A stretch of 8,160 nucleotides of DNA from Desulfococcus sp. (GTDB lineage: Bacteria > Desulfobacterota > Desulfobacteria > Desulfobacterales > Desulfosalsimonadaceae): the NCBI GenBank assembly GCA_024641805.1, contig JAHECJ010000073.1:1-8160 (forward strand), written 5' to 3'. Made by a program: the position numbers and the translations under genes. How positions within the stretch are numbered: position 1 is the stretch's first letter; each line of letters opens with the position of its first letter. This document shows, one piece after another, positions 1-6,890 of this stretch. The notes beneath the pieces are model-generated. The model was not told where the DNA came from, ran no database searches, and worked only from the letters and a program-made list of their open reading frames with translations.

Positions 1-1
1 G

Positions 2-76
2 GTGAAAGATAAAGAAACCAAAAAAGCCAAAAAAGAATCCGAAACAACCACCAGTAAAACAAGCAGTTCGGATTAG
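2..76 (+). CDS. C-terminal tail of an unidentified protein (5' end outside window)
   Basis: An open frame enters from the left edge and ends at TAG 74-76. It encodes 24 residues, starting VKDKETKKAKKE and ending in a Ser/Thr run (SKTSSSD). The composition (Lys/Glu, then Ser/Thr) is that of a disordered, charged C-terminal tail. No domain is visible. Small FmdB-type zinc-ribbon proteins can end in tails of this kind and, from memory, can sit beside groES in some deltaproteobacteria, so that is one possibility. Nothing in these 24 residues proves it. The other two forward frames hit stops early (for example TAA at 10-12), which supports this frame. Confidence 0.5.
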   Translation: MKDKETKKAKKESETTTSKTSSSD

Positions 77-359
77 TCTTCGTTCATTAGCGGTTAAAAA
101 GATTATAACCCATAAAAAATAACCCTTCCGAGCTGGTTAAAATGTTGAATAGGATTTAAGCATGCACTCATGCATTTCGGTTAACTGTTTGTCTGAGTAT
201 TGAACTTCGTGGATGCGTGATGAGATGGGATTATAACCAGCGACAAAGGGTTTGTGCTTTATTGTTTATTGTGAATCAGAACAGCTGGTTCCAATTAAGT
301 TTGATTTTAATTCAAAACGATAAAAAAACTCATAAAAAGTGAAAAGGAGAAGAGGTAAA
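77..359 (+). other. groES upstream leader region, no clear promoter or CIRCE
   Basis: This 283-base AT-rich non-coding gap must carry the control region of groESL. I looked for the HrcA operator CIRCE (TTAGCACTC, 9 bases, GAGTGCTAA) and found only an isolated GCACTC at 164-169 without its partner. A 5-base-arm palindrome (GCATG 160-164, CATGC 169-173) surrounds that spot. TTGAAC at 200-205 resembles a -35 element of sigma-70 or sigma-32 type, but no matching -10 lies at normal spacing. GATTATAACC occurs twice (101-110 and 229-238), each containing a TATAAC that could be a -10, without a good -35. AGCTGGTT also occurs twice (131-138 and 283-290). Confidence 0.5.
345..356 (+). promoter_or_regulatory. 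groES ribosome binding site
   Basis: The purine-rich AGGAGAAGAGGT stretch lies just before ATG 360. Its AGGAG core (345-349) is 10 bases from the ATG. This decides the start: an in-frame GTG at 339 would place the Shine-Dalgarno inside the gene and add seven residues (MKRRRGK) that GroES proteins do not have. Confidence 0.85.
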
Positions 360-647
360 ATGAAAATCAGACCATTGCAAGATCGAATTCTGGTTAAACG
401 GGTTGAAGAGGAATCAAAGACCAAGGGAGGGATCATTATTCCTGATAGCGCAAAAGAAAAACCAGCCGAGGGCGTTGTCGTGGCAGTCGGAAAAGGCAAA
501 CGGGGAGATGACGGTAAGCTGATTGAACTTGATGTAAAAAAAGGTGACCGTGTATTATTTGCCAAATATGCCGGCACAGACGTGAAAATCAATGATGAAG
601 AACACTTAATCATGCGTGAAGACGATATATTAGGAATAATTGAATAA
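360..647 (+). CDS. groES: Co-chaperonin GroES (Hsp10)
   Basis: GroES forms the heptameric lid that caps the GroEL cylinder in the cytoplasm, closing the folding chamber in an ATP-dependent cycle. The 95-residue product has the normal family length. It begins MKIRPLQDRILVKR, the standard GroES N-terminus. The mobile loop that docks onto GroEL is at about residues 16-34 and includes GGIIIPDSAKEKP, with the hydrophobic III contact at 25-27. The C-terminal half contains the typical GDRVLFAKYAGT and a final EDDILGIIE. I chose ATG 360 over the upstream GTG 339 because of the Shine-Dalgarno position and family alignment. groEL follows after 21 bases, so the two genes are surely one operon. Nothing is unusual in the protein. 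Confidence 0.98.
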   Translation: MKIRPLQDRILVKRVEEESKTKGGIIIPDSAKEKPAEGVVVAVGKGKRGDDGKLIELDVKKGDRVLFAKYAGTDVKINDEEHLIMREDDILGIIE

Positions 648-654
648 ACGAATT

Positions 655-660
655 GGAGGT
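655..660 (+). promoter_or_regulatory. groEL ribosome binding site
   Basis: GGAGGT is a near-perfect Shine-Dalgarno. It ends 8 bases before ATG 669 but only 2 bases before ATG 663, and it overlaps a possible TTG at 660. The spacing selects ATG 669, which yields the canonical N-terminus MSAKEIKYG. Confidence 0.85.
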
Positions 661-668
661 TGATGATT

Positions 669-2324
669 ATGAGTGCAAAAGAAATTAAATACGGTGCCAA
701 AGCCCGTGAAAAAATGTTAAATGGGGTAAAGCAGCTTGCAGATGCGGTAGCAGTTACCCTTGGTCCCCGGGGCCGGAATGTTGTTATCGAAAAATCATGG
801 GGTTCCCCGACAGTAACCAAAGACGGCGTAACGGTTGCCAAGGAGATGGAACTCGAAGATAAATTTGAAAACATGGGCGCGCAGATGGTCAAAGAAGTTG
901 CCAGCAAAACCAGTGATATGGCAGGTGACGGTACGACGACGGCAACGGTTCTGGCCCGTGCGATATATGAAGAAGGATTGAAGCTGGTAGCTGCCGGCAA
1001 TAATCCCATGTCAATCAAACGCGGAATTGATAAGGCGATTGAAGTGGCGGTGAAAGAACTTGCCAAGATCAGCCGTTCCGCGACCGACCAGCGTGAAATT
1101 GCACAGATCGGCACGATTTCCGCCAATAATGATGAAACCATTGGTAATATTATTGCCGAAGCCATGGATAAAGTCGGCAAGGAAGGCGTTATTACCGTCG
1201 AAGAAGCAAAGTCAATGGAGACCAGTCTGGATGTCGTGGAAGGTATGCAGTTTGATCGCGGTTATATTTCTCCTTACTTTGTTACTGATTCAGAAAAAAT
1301 GGCGGTTAATTTAAGCGATCCGTATATCCTGATCAATGAAAAGAAAATCAGCAACATGAAAGATATGCTGCCCATTCTGGAGCAAATCTCAAAGATGGGT
1401 CGGCCGCTTCTGATCATTGCCGAAGACATTGAAGGCGAAGCGCTGGCAACCCTGGTTGTCAATAAGTTAAGAGGGACCTTAAACGTTGCCGCCGTCAAGG
1501 CGCCGGGTTTTGGTGATAGAAGAAAGGCCATGCTGGAAGATATCGCAATTCTCACCGGCGGTCAGGTGATTTCCGAGGATATTGGAATTAAACTCGAAAA
1601 TATTACTGTCGATGACCTGGGGCATGCCAAGAGCATTACCATTGACAAGGACAACACAACGATTGTTGACGGCGCCGGATCCCGTGCCGCTCTGGAAGGC
1701 CGTGTAAAACAGATCCGGGCTCAGATTGATGAAACCACTTCCGATTATGACCGTGAAAAACTTCAGGAACGTCTGGCCAAGCTGATCGGCGGCGTTGCGG
1801 TCATCAATGTCGGGGCTGCCACGGAAACAGAAATGAAAGAAAAGAAAGCGAGAGTTGAGGATGCTTTAAATGCAACCCGTGCTGCGGTTGAAGAAGGCAT
1901 CGTCCCCGGTGGCGGTGTGGCGCTGATTCGCTGCCTGGATGCCCTTGAAAAAGTTAAGATCAAAGCGGAGCAGAAGCTGGGCGTGAAAGTTGTCATGCGA
2001 GCTATTGAAGCCCCCTTGCGGCAGATTGCCGATAATGCCGGGTTTGAAGGTTCGGTTGTCATTGATAAGGTCAAGAATTCCGAAGGCGCTTTCGGTTATA
2101 ATGCGGACACCAATACCTATGAAGATCTGATTGCTGCCGGGGTTATTGATCCGACAAAAGTGGTCCGATTTGCACTGCAGAATGCAGGGAGCGTTGCTTC
2201 TCTCATGCTCACCACGGAAGCCATGATGGCTGAAAAACCTTCTGAAAACGAAGGCGGCGGCGGAATGCCCGGCGGCGGCATGGGTGGAATGGGCGGCATG
2301 GGCGGCATGGGCGGAATGATGTAA
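669..2324 (+). CDS. groEL: Chaperonin GroEL (Hsp60)
   Basis: GroEL is the 14-subunit double-ring chaperonin that encloses unfolded proteins and folds them with ATP and GroES. The 551-residue product is full length. The equatorial domain carries the nucleotide-binding segments TLGPRGRNV (30-38), TVTKDGVTVAKE (48-59) and GDGTTTATVLA (86-96). Asp52 and Asp87 match the E. coli ATPase residues, and the family signature VEDALNATRAAVEEGIVPGGG lies in the C-terminal equatorial part. Apical-domain sequence such as GYISPYF and KAPGFGDRRKAMLEDIAILTGG is intact. The C-terminus is a Gly/Met-rich tail (repeated GGM), the flexible tail that lines the cavity floor in most bacterial GroELs. It is co-transcribed with groES and ends shortly before a strong terminator. 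Confidence 0.99.
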   Translation: MSAKEIKYGAKAREKMLNGVKQLADAVAVTLGPRGRNVVIEKSWGSPTVTKDGVTVAKEMELEDKFENMGAQMVKEVASKTSDMAGDGTTTATVLARAIYEEGLKLVAAGNNPMSIKRGIDKAIEVAVKELAKISRSATDQREIAQIGTISANNDETIGNIIAEAMDKVGKEGVITVEEAKSMETSLDVVEGMQFDRGYISPYFVTDSEKMAVNLSDPYILINEKKISNMKDMLPILEQISKMGRPLLIIAEDIEGEALATLVVNKLRGTLNVAAVKAPGFGDRRKAMLEDIAILTGGQVISEDIGIKLENITVDDLGHAKSITIDKDNTTIVDGAGSRAALEGRVKQIRAQIDETTSDYDREKLQERLAKLIGGVAVINVGAATETEMKEKKARVEDALNATRAAVEEGIVPGGGVALIRCLDALEKVKIKAEQKLGVKVVMRAIEAPLRQIADNAGFEGSVVIDKVKNSEGAFGYNADTNTYEDLIAAGVIDPTKVVRFALQNAGSVASLMLTTEAMMAEKPSENEGGGGMPGGGMGGMGGMGGMGGMM

Positions 2325-2360
2325 CCCCTATATCCAACCGTTTTTTAAAGCTATTTTATA

Positions 2361-2400
2361 AAAAAATGCCTTCATGCAACGTTGCATGAAGGCATTTTTT
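2361..2400 (+). terminator. Intrinsic terminator of groESL, perfect palindrome
   Basis: Two exactly complementary 20-base arms meet with no spacer (2361-2380 and 2381-2400). In RNA this gives an 11-bp GC-containing stem (GCCTTCATGCA pairing with TGCATGAAGGC) with an ACGT loop. It is preceded by A6 and followed by T6. It lies 36 bases after the groEL stop. The symmetric A and T tails mean that it could terminate in either direction, although no gene converges from the right. Confidence 0.92.
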
Positions 2401-2426
2401 GTGCCCCCACAGCCGAACCATTTGAC

Positions 2427-2455
2427 TTGACAGTTTCCGTGTTGTCGGATAGTTT
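2427..2455 (+). promoter_or_regulatory. Possible sigma-70-type promoter for the tol cluster
   Basis: TTGACA (2427-2432) matches the -35 consensus exactly. With a 17-base spacer the -10 would be TAGTTT (2450-2455), which matches only three of six positions. The position is sensible: just after the groESL terminator and about 110 bases before tolQ. A TACAAT at 2498-2503 is a better -10 on its own but has no -35 at normal distance. The call rests on the -35 and context only. Confidence 0.35.
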
Positions 2456-2567
2456 CGATTATTAATTTTTGATGTGTTTCAGAGCCCTGGCGCTGGGTAC
2501 AATTAGAATTAGATTTTATTTCAGGCGTAACGGGTAATTAATTTAATGGGATGGGAGACTCCTTCTT

Positions 2568-3293
2568 ATGATTTCTGAAAGGCTTGATGTCATTCATATG
2601 ATATTAAACGCCGGCTTGATGGTTCAGTTTGTAATACTGCTGCTGTTCTTGTTCTCGGTCGCATCCTGGGCGATTATTCTGATCAAGTATTTTCAAATCA
2701 GAAAAGCGTACAAAGAATCTGCTTTTTTTGTTGAATATTTCTGGAAATCCAAGGATTTCTCAGATGCGTTTTCCAAGGCTAAAGGACTGGAGTTCAGTCC
2801 TATTGCACGGGCTTTCCGTATTGCATATCTGGAACTGCGAAAGATTTATACGGAGGGACTCCCCCATGAAAACAAAAGTGATGAACAAAAAATTAGCCGG
2901 GATGAAGGTGTCAAGGGTTTTGAAAACGTCAAACGGGCGCTCCACCGGTCAAGTAATACGGAAAGTATCCGCCTGACGCAAATGGTCCCCTTTCTCGCAA
3001 CCACCGGGAATACGGCGCCGTTTATCGGGTTGTTCGGAACCGTATGGGGAATAATGAATTCTTTTCACAGTATTGCGTTCCAAAAAGGATCCGCCACGAT
3101 TGCAGCCGTTGCCCCGGGAATATCAGAAGCCCTGGTCGCGACCGCCGGGGGATTGGCCGTGGCCATCCCAGCAGTTATCGCCTTTAATTATTTTACCCAG
3201 AAGATTCGAATTATTGAATCCGAACTGGACAGTTTTTCATCTGATTTTTTGAATATCATCGAAAGAGAACTGATTTTATCACGGGAGGTCTGA
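2568..3293 (+). CDS. tolQ: TolQ, inner-membrane proton-channel subunit (MotA/TolQ/ExbB family)
   Basis: TolQ forms with TolR the proton-motive-force-driven stator that energises TolA in the inner membrane. The 241-residue product (E. coli TolQ is about 230) has a first membrane helix at about residues 17-39 (FVILLLFLFSVASWAIILI). A cytoplasmic loop follows, then two further helices at about 140-165 and 175-200. The family hallmark FLATTGNTAPFIGLFGTVWG at 142-161 is intact, including the conserved polar Thr residues that line the proton path, followed by GISEALVATAGGLAVAIPAV. The loop around residues 96-118 is charged and looks longer than in E. coli. A GGGAG 10 bases upstream supports ATG 2568. 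ExbB is the alternative family member, but the tolR-tolA-tolB-pal context settles the name. Confidence 0.95.
   Translation: MISERLDVIHMILNAGLMVQFVILLLFLFSVASWAIILIKYFQIRKAYKESAFFVEYFWKSKDFSDAFSKAKGLEFSPIARAFRIAYLELRKIYTEGLPHENKSDEQKISRDEGVKGFENVKRALHRSSNTESIRLTQMVPFLATTGNTAPFIGLFGTVWGIMNSFHSIAFQKGSATIAAVAPGISEALVATAGGLAVAIPAVIAFNYFTQKIRIIESELDSFSSDFLNIIERELILSREV
3283..3289 (+). promoter_or_regulatory. tolR ribosome binding site inside the tolQ 3' end
   Basis: GGGAGGT ends 7 bases before the tolR ATG (3297) and lies within the last codons of tolQ, whose stop is at 3291-3293. The two genes are therefore likely translationally coupled. Confidence 0.8.
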
Positions 3294-3296
3294 AAA

Positions 3297-3719
3297 ATGG
3301 CATTCAGCAACAATAAAAATGGCGGATTAATGTCTGAGATAAATGTCACACCGTTTGTCGACGTCATGCTGGTGCTGCTGATTATTTTCATGGTTACTGC
3401 CCCAATGATGATTCAGGGAGTTAATGTTTCTCTGCCGCAAACTGAAAATACGGATAATATTGCTTCGGATGAAGACCAGTTGATCGTGACGATCGATCAA
3501 AACAATAAAATTCTCATCAATGACTATGAAGTGGGAATCGATTTTTTAAGAGAAAAGCTGAGTAAAATTTTTGAAACGCGGTCAACAAAGAATATCTTTC
3601 TAAAGGCGGATAAAAGTATACCATACGGTACCGTCGTCAGAGTGATGTCTGAAATTAAGGGAGCCGGAGTCGAAAAGCTCGGTATGGTGACCCTGCCGCT
3701 GGAAACCAAAGGCTCCTGA
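3297..3719 (+). CDS. tolR: TolR, stator subunit (ExbD/TolR family)
   Basis: TolR is the single-span partner of TolQ. The 140-residue protein (E. coli TolR 142) has a short cytoplasmic N-terminus and one membrane helix at about residues 20-38 (FVDVMLVLLIIFMVTAPMM). A periplasmic domain follows. The family motif SEINVTPFVDVMLVLLIIF is present. Asp22 at the start of the helix corresponds to the essential proton-carrying Asp23 of E. coli TolR. The periplasmic part ends with the usual pattern KADKSIPYGTVVRVMSEIKGAGVEKLGMVT, the ExbD/TolR fold that dimerises and can contact peptidoglycan. It begins 3 bases after the tolQ stop. Confidence 0.96.
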   Translation: MAFSNNKNGGLMSEINVTPFVDVMLVLLIIFMVTAPMMIQGVNVSLPQTENTDNIASDEDQLIVTIDQNNKILINDYEVGIDFLREKLSKIFETRSTKNIFLKADKSIPYGTVVRVMSEIKGAGVEKLGMVTLPLETKGS

Positions 3720-3931
3720 TGTTAAATATGGTTGCTAAAAAAAGTCATTGTTGCCGGTGGAATAAAATATATGGATAGCCGGGGATCTCTCCCGGCAAAT
3801 ACAACATGTCAATCGCCGGGAAAGTTCCGGTCTGCTCTTTCAAGGTTTTTTTGAAACCGCTCTAAACTGAGGCGTCACAAAGCTTTTTACGAAATCACCA
3901 TGATTGAATTATAATAAAATATCACAAATCC
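3720..3931 (+). other. tolR-tolA intergenic region with competing GC hairpins
   Basis: This 212-base gap has no credible gene. GCCGGG (3778-3783) can pair with CCCGGC (3791-3796) around a 7-base loop. The same CCCGGC can instead pair with a second GCCGGG at 3815-3820, so the two hairpins exclude each other. Further on, TTTCAA (3838-3843) pairs with TTGAAA (3851-3856), or GGTTT (3844-3848) with AAACC (3854-3858), again as alternatives. Neither structure is followed by a proper U-run, so this is not an obvious terminator. The gap ends in a likely promoter for tolA. Confidence 0.5.
3886..3915 (+). promoter_or_regulatory. Candidate promoter directly before tolA
   Basis: TATAAT (3910-3915) is a perfect -10 hexamer. 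TTTACG (3886-3891) is a four-of-six -35 at an 18-base spacing. Transcription would be expected to start near 3921-3923, leaving a leader of only about 10 bases before ATG 3932. The region is AT-rich, so a chance match is possible. Confidence 0.45.
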
Positions 3932-4819
3932 ATGATACAGCCTGCTGCCATAATAGGTTACGATATTGATAATCAAATTCGCGGGTTTTTTATTTTTGCC
4001 GCCATATCGTTACTCTGCCACATAGTCATTTTTGCCATGATTGCATGGGTTCATCTTCCAACTTCATTTGAACGGAAGATTGAGCAGCCGCCGGCCATCG
4101 ACGTTGACCTTCTGGCATTTAATCCCGAAACACCGCTGCCGCCGTCGAAAGCCGAAAATCCGGTTGCCAAACAGGCGCATCCGGCCGAACAACTGGCTGA
4201 AAAAGTAGAAAAAATGCCTGTCCGTAAGCAACCGCCGACTCTGCCCGTTAAAGAAGGCCTGCAGAAGAAAAAGAATCCTGAGGATTATGTTGTAGAAAAA
4301 CCGCAAAAATCAAAAATAACGAAAAAGCCGCTGACTGAAAAGACAATAGACACGGCCGAAGTTCTTCAAAATGCAGTAAAAAGGATTGAACAGCAGGCAG
4401 AAGCATCGGATGCCAAAGCGGTTTCGGATCGAATTGAAAGTCTGAAAAAAGAGGTTCAGAATCAGACCGGAAAGCCGTCAAAATCCGTTTCTGATGCTGC
4501 CGGTTCTGGTAATTCATATCCAAAGGATTTTTCTCAGATTGAAATTTTTCAGGCGGAAGTGTCGGTACGCCTGAAAAATAACTGGGTGTTCTCCGAAAAA
4601 CTGGCAGGAGAAACCAAGGGCCTGGAAAGTCGTCTGGTCATTAAGGTATTGCCTGACGGAGAGATTACGGATGTATGGTTCGAGAAACGTTCAGGTAATG
4701 AGTATTTAGACAATTCCGCTTACAAAACGGTGATGAAATCAAATCCGCTTCCCCCGTTGCCGGCGGGGCTTGCCTATTATCATCTGGTCCTCGGATTTAC
4801 GCCTTCCGGCTTGCATTAG
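3932..4819 (+). CDS. tolA: TolA, periplasm-spanning energy transducer (TonB/TolA C-terminal domain)
   Basis: TolA is anchored in the inner membrane by one helix and carries the force generated by TolQR to TolB and Pal. The 295-residue product has a membrane helix at about 18-40. It contains Ser26-x3-His30, which matches the Ser/His pair that TonB and TolA use to engage their stator. The middle, about 60-195, is rich in Pro, Lys, Glu and Ala and should be extended or partly helical. Residues about 200-292 form a TonB/TolA-type C-terminal domain (AEVSVRLKNNW, then LVIKVLPDGEITDVWFEKRSGNEYLDNSA, then NPLPPLPAG). It is shorter than E. coli TolA (about 420) because the middle is short. ATG 3932 has no Shine-Dalgarno; an in-frame stop at 3905-3907 and the position of the helix leave no better start. 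By sequence alone a TonB is possible; position favours TolA. Confidence 0.88.
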   Translation: MIQPAAIIGYDIDNQIRGFFIFAAISLLCHIVIFAMIAWVHLPTSFERKIEQPPAIDVDLLAFNPETPLPPSKAENPVAKQAHPAEQLAEKVEKMPVRKQPPTLPVKEGLQKKKNPEDYVVEKPQKSKITKKPLTEKTIDTAEVLQNAVKRIEQQAEASDAKAVSDRIESLKKEVQNQTGKPSKSVSDAAGSGNSYPKDFSQIEIFQAEVSVRLKNNWVFSEKLAGETKGLESRLVIKVLPDGEITDVWFEKRSGNEYLDNSAYKTVMKSNPLPPLPAGLAYYHLVLGFTPSGLH

Positions 4820-4862
4820 TAAAATTTTTAATCTAAACTATTAAAATTTAAATCCTGTACCC

Positions 4863-6197
4863 ATGAAAAAATCTTGTTTGAATATCATCTTCCTGATCTG
4901 TATTGCACAGCTGGTATCTGTTTTTATGCACCCGCAAGCCTGCTTTGCGGATTATGACTATATTAAAATCAGTGATCCGTTTTTGAATAAAATTCCGGTT
5001 GCGGTGCCTGTTTTTCAATGCCTTACAGGGGAACCGGCGGTCAAATCAGTTGCGGTTGAAGCGTCAAACCTTGTCAATGAGGCGCTGGCATTTACCGGCT
5101 ATTTTAAAATGATAGATCGTGAGGCGTTTTTAGAAGACTCTCAGACAAAAGGGATCACCGGTCCTAATCTTAATTTTGATAACTGGCGGGACATCGGCGC
5201 TGAATTGCTGATTACCGGCGGGGTCAGTATAGAAGACGATCTTCTGCAGATTGAATTCCGTCTGTTTGATACGTTTAAATCAGAACTGCTTTTCGGCAAA
5301 AGGTACAAGGGACGTCTGGATGATCAGCGCAAAATCGTGCACCGTTTCTGCAGTGAAATGGTCTATCGATTAACCGGAAAACGGGGTGTCTTTGAAAGCA
5401 TGATTGCATTTGTTTCAACTACCACAGGGAACAAGGAAATTTTTACCTGTGAGTTTGACGGCTATGACGTGAAGCAGGTGACCCGGACAAAATCCTTAAC
5501 TCTATTCCCGGCCTGGTCGCCGGATGGCTTATCCATTGCTTACACTTCGTACCAGAATGATAAGCCGGAAATTTTTATTAAACACCTGAATGATAAAACG
5601 GAAAAAAGAATTTCGTTTGACGGGCTTAACATTACACCGGTCTGGGTGCCCGGGAAAAAACTAATGGCTGCGACTTTATCATTTGAAGGAGACGAGGAAA
5701 TATATCTTTTGACCGAAAGCGGAAAAATTGATAAACGGTTAACTAAAAACTGGGGCATTGATGTTTCCCCGACATTTTCTCCAGACGGCAAAATGATGGC
5801 GTTTGTCTCCAAGCGATTTGGGAATCCGCAAATTTTTATTCAAAATCTGGATACCGGGGAAGTCAGGCGCCTGACCTATGAAGGAAAGTACAACACCCAG
5901 CCGGCCTGGTCACCGGCGGGTGATCGGATTGCGTATTCCGGAATGGATAACGGTCAGATTAATATCTTTGTTATTAACACGGATGGCAAAGACTTAAAAC
6001 AGCTAACCCGGGACACCGGCAGCAATGAATCACCTTCATGGGCGCCGGATGGAAGTCTGATTGCATTTTCCTCAACCCGTAAGGGAAAATCCCGCATTTT
6101 TGTCATGACCGCATCCGGAACGGACCAACAGGAGTTGATTACACTCTCCGGTGAGCAGACATCACCGACGTGGTCGACTTCATTTTTGGAGTATTAA
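4863..6197 (+). CDS. tolB: TolB, periplasmic beta-propeller protein
   Basis: TolB is the soluble periplasmic partner that binds Pal and is released by TolA. The 444-residue precursor (E. coli 430) starts with a Sec signal peptide: Lys2-Lys3, a hydrophobic core, and probable cleavage after Ala29 (CFA, then DYDY). An N-terminal alpha/beta domain spans about 30-175 (GYFKMIDREAFLED, then DIGAELLITGGV). A six-bladed propeller follows, with repeated W/FSPDG-type turns at 219-222, 306-309, 350-353 (SPAG) and 394-397 (APDG), each followed by IAY/IAF strands and IFI/IFV. It ends ELITLSGEQTSPTWS, as TolB proteins do. It begins 43 bases after tolA. No Shine-Dalgarno is visible before ATG 4863; the upstream bases are A/T-rich. 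Confidence 0.96.
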   Translation: MKKSCLNIIFLICIAQLVSVFMHPQACFADYDYIKISDPFLNKIPVAVPVFQCLTGEPAVKSVAVEASNLVNEALAFTGYFKMIDREAFLEDSQTKGITGPNLNFDNWRDIGAELLITGGVSIEDDLLQIEFRLFDTFKSELLFGKRYKGRLDDQRKIVHRFCSEMVYRLTGKRGVFESMIAFVSTTTGNKEIFTCEFDGYDVKQVTRTKSLTLFPAWSPDGLSIAYTSYQNDKPEIFIKHLNDKTEKRISFDGLNITPVWVPGKKLMAATLSFEGDEEIYLLTESGKIDKRLTKNWGIDVSPTFSPDGKMMAFVSKRFGNPQIFIQNLDTGEVRRLTYEGKYNTQPAWSPAGDRIAYSGMDNGQINIFVINTDGKDLKQLTRDTGSNESPSWAPDGSLIAFSSTRKGKSRIFVMTASGTDQQELITLSGEQTSPTWSTSFLEY

Positions 6198-6279
6198 CTG
6201 ACGCTTTTTAAAATGCAAATCAACGAGAATTTCTTAATCTATTTCGGGCTGTAAAAAATAATGAACTTAATATTTATTT

Positions 6280-6285
6280 AGGAGA
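6280..6285 (+). promoter_or_regulatory. pal ribosome binding site
   Basis: AGGAGA ends 5 bases before ATG 6291, a clear Shine-Dalgarno. It contrasts with the absence of one at tolA and tolB and fits the high abundance expected of Pal. Confidence 0.75.
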
Positions 6286-6290
6286 GCATC

Positions 6291-6866
6291 ATGAAAAAAC
6301 GTAATCTTTTTTTAAAAGTCGGATTGATCATTCTTATGGGTGTTTTTTTAGCAACAGTATCGGCATGCTCCAAGAAGAAACCCAGCCTGGATGCAATGGA
6401 ACAGTACCCGTCTGATACAGAAATCGCTGCTGCAGGAGGCCAGCAGGCCGGAGCCCTGTCCGAGGAAGAACTTCAAGCCCAGAGACTTCAGGAGCAGGAA
6501 GCCGCTCGGGCGAAAGATGCGGCCCGTATGAAGTTTGTGAATGATGATATCTATTTCAATTTTGATGATGCAACGCTGACTGAAAGCGCCCGACAGGTAC
6601 TCCAGCAAAAAGTCGCGTGGCTGAGGGAAAATTCCGGGGCTTCAGTTACCATTGAAGGCCATTGTGATGAGCGGGGGACAGAAGAATATAATATCGCCTT
6701 GGGGCAAAGGCGTGCGGAAAGCGTTAAAATGTTTATGATAAACGCCGGCATCAGTCCTTCCCGTTTGAACACAATCAGTTACGGTGAAGAACGGCCGGTT
6801 GATTTCGGTAAAAATGAAACCGCCTGGGTGAAAAATCGTCGGGCGCATTTTAAAATCCAAAATTAA
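6291..6866 (+). CDS. pal: Pal, peptidoglycan-associated outer-membrane lipoprotein
   Basis: Pal is anchored by lipid in the outer membrane and binds peptidoglycan through an OmpA-like domain, and TolB and TolA control its availability. The 191-residue precursor has a lipoprotein signal with lipobox VSAC and Cys26 as the modified residue. Ser at +2 favours outer-membrane sorting. A Gln/Glu/Ala-rich linker spans about 45-80. The OmpA domain starts near residue 83 (DIYFNFDDATLTESA). It contains EGHCDERGTEEYN (122-134), with Asp126 and Arg128 in the diaminopimelate-binding motif, then ALGQRRAESV and a terminal NRRAHF (182-187). The length and architecture are standard. It lies 93 bases after tolB. 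Confidence 0.97.
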   Translation: MKKRNLFLKVGLIILMGVFLATVSACSKKKPSLDAMEQYPSDTEIAAAGGQQAGALSEEELQAQRLQEQEAARAKDAARMKFVNDDIYFNFDDATLTESARQVLQQKVAWLRENSGASVTIEGHCDERGTEEYNIALGQRRAESVKMFMINAGISPSRLNTISYGEERPVDFGKNETAWVKNRRAHFKIQN

Positions 6867-6890
6867 ACCGCTTTTGCAAGGTTAATAAAG

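Noticed and set aside
339..359. GTG 339 as an earlier groES start
   Set aside because: It would include the Shine-Dalgarno in the coding region and add seven residues absent from GroES proteins.
660..668. TTG 660 or ATG 663 as the groEL start
   Set aside because: GGAGGT at 655-660 overlaps or sits too close to these codons. ATG 669 has ideal spacing and gives the family N-terminus.
266..1180. Open frame of 304 codons on the - strand across groES and the groEL start
   Set aside because: It lies antisense to two unmistakable genes. Its Ser/Ile/Leu-rich composition is a by-product of the coding strand, and it has no family resemblance or ribosome site.
2485..2503. Possible sigma-54 promoter (TGGCGC) ahead of tolQ
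   Set aside because: The required GC dinucleotide of the -12 element is missing at the correct spacing.
3728..3778. Small open frame of 16 codons (MVAKKSHCC...) after tolR
   Set aside because: It has no ribosome binding site and no recognisable features, and it is short enough to be chance.
4820..4862. A/T-rich imperfect inverted repeat between tolA and tolB
   Set aside because: The match consists only of AAATTT-type self-complementary runs and would not form a stable hairpin.
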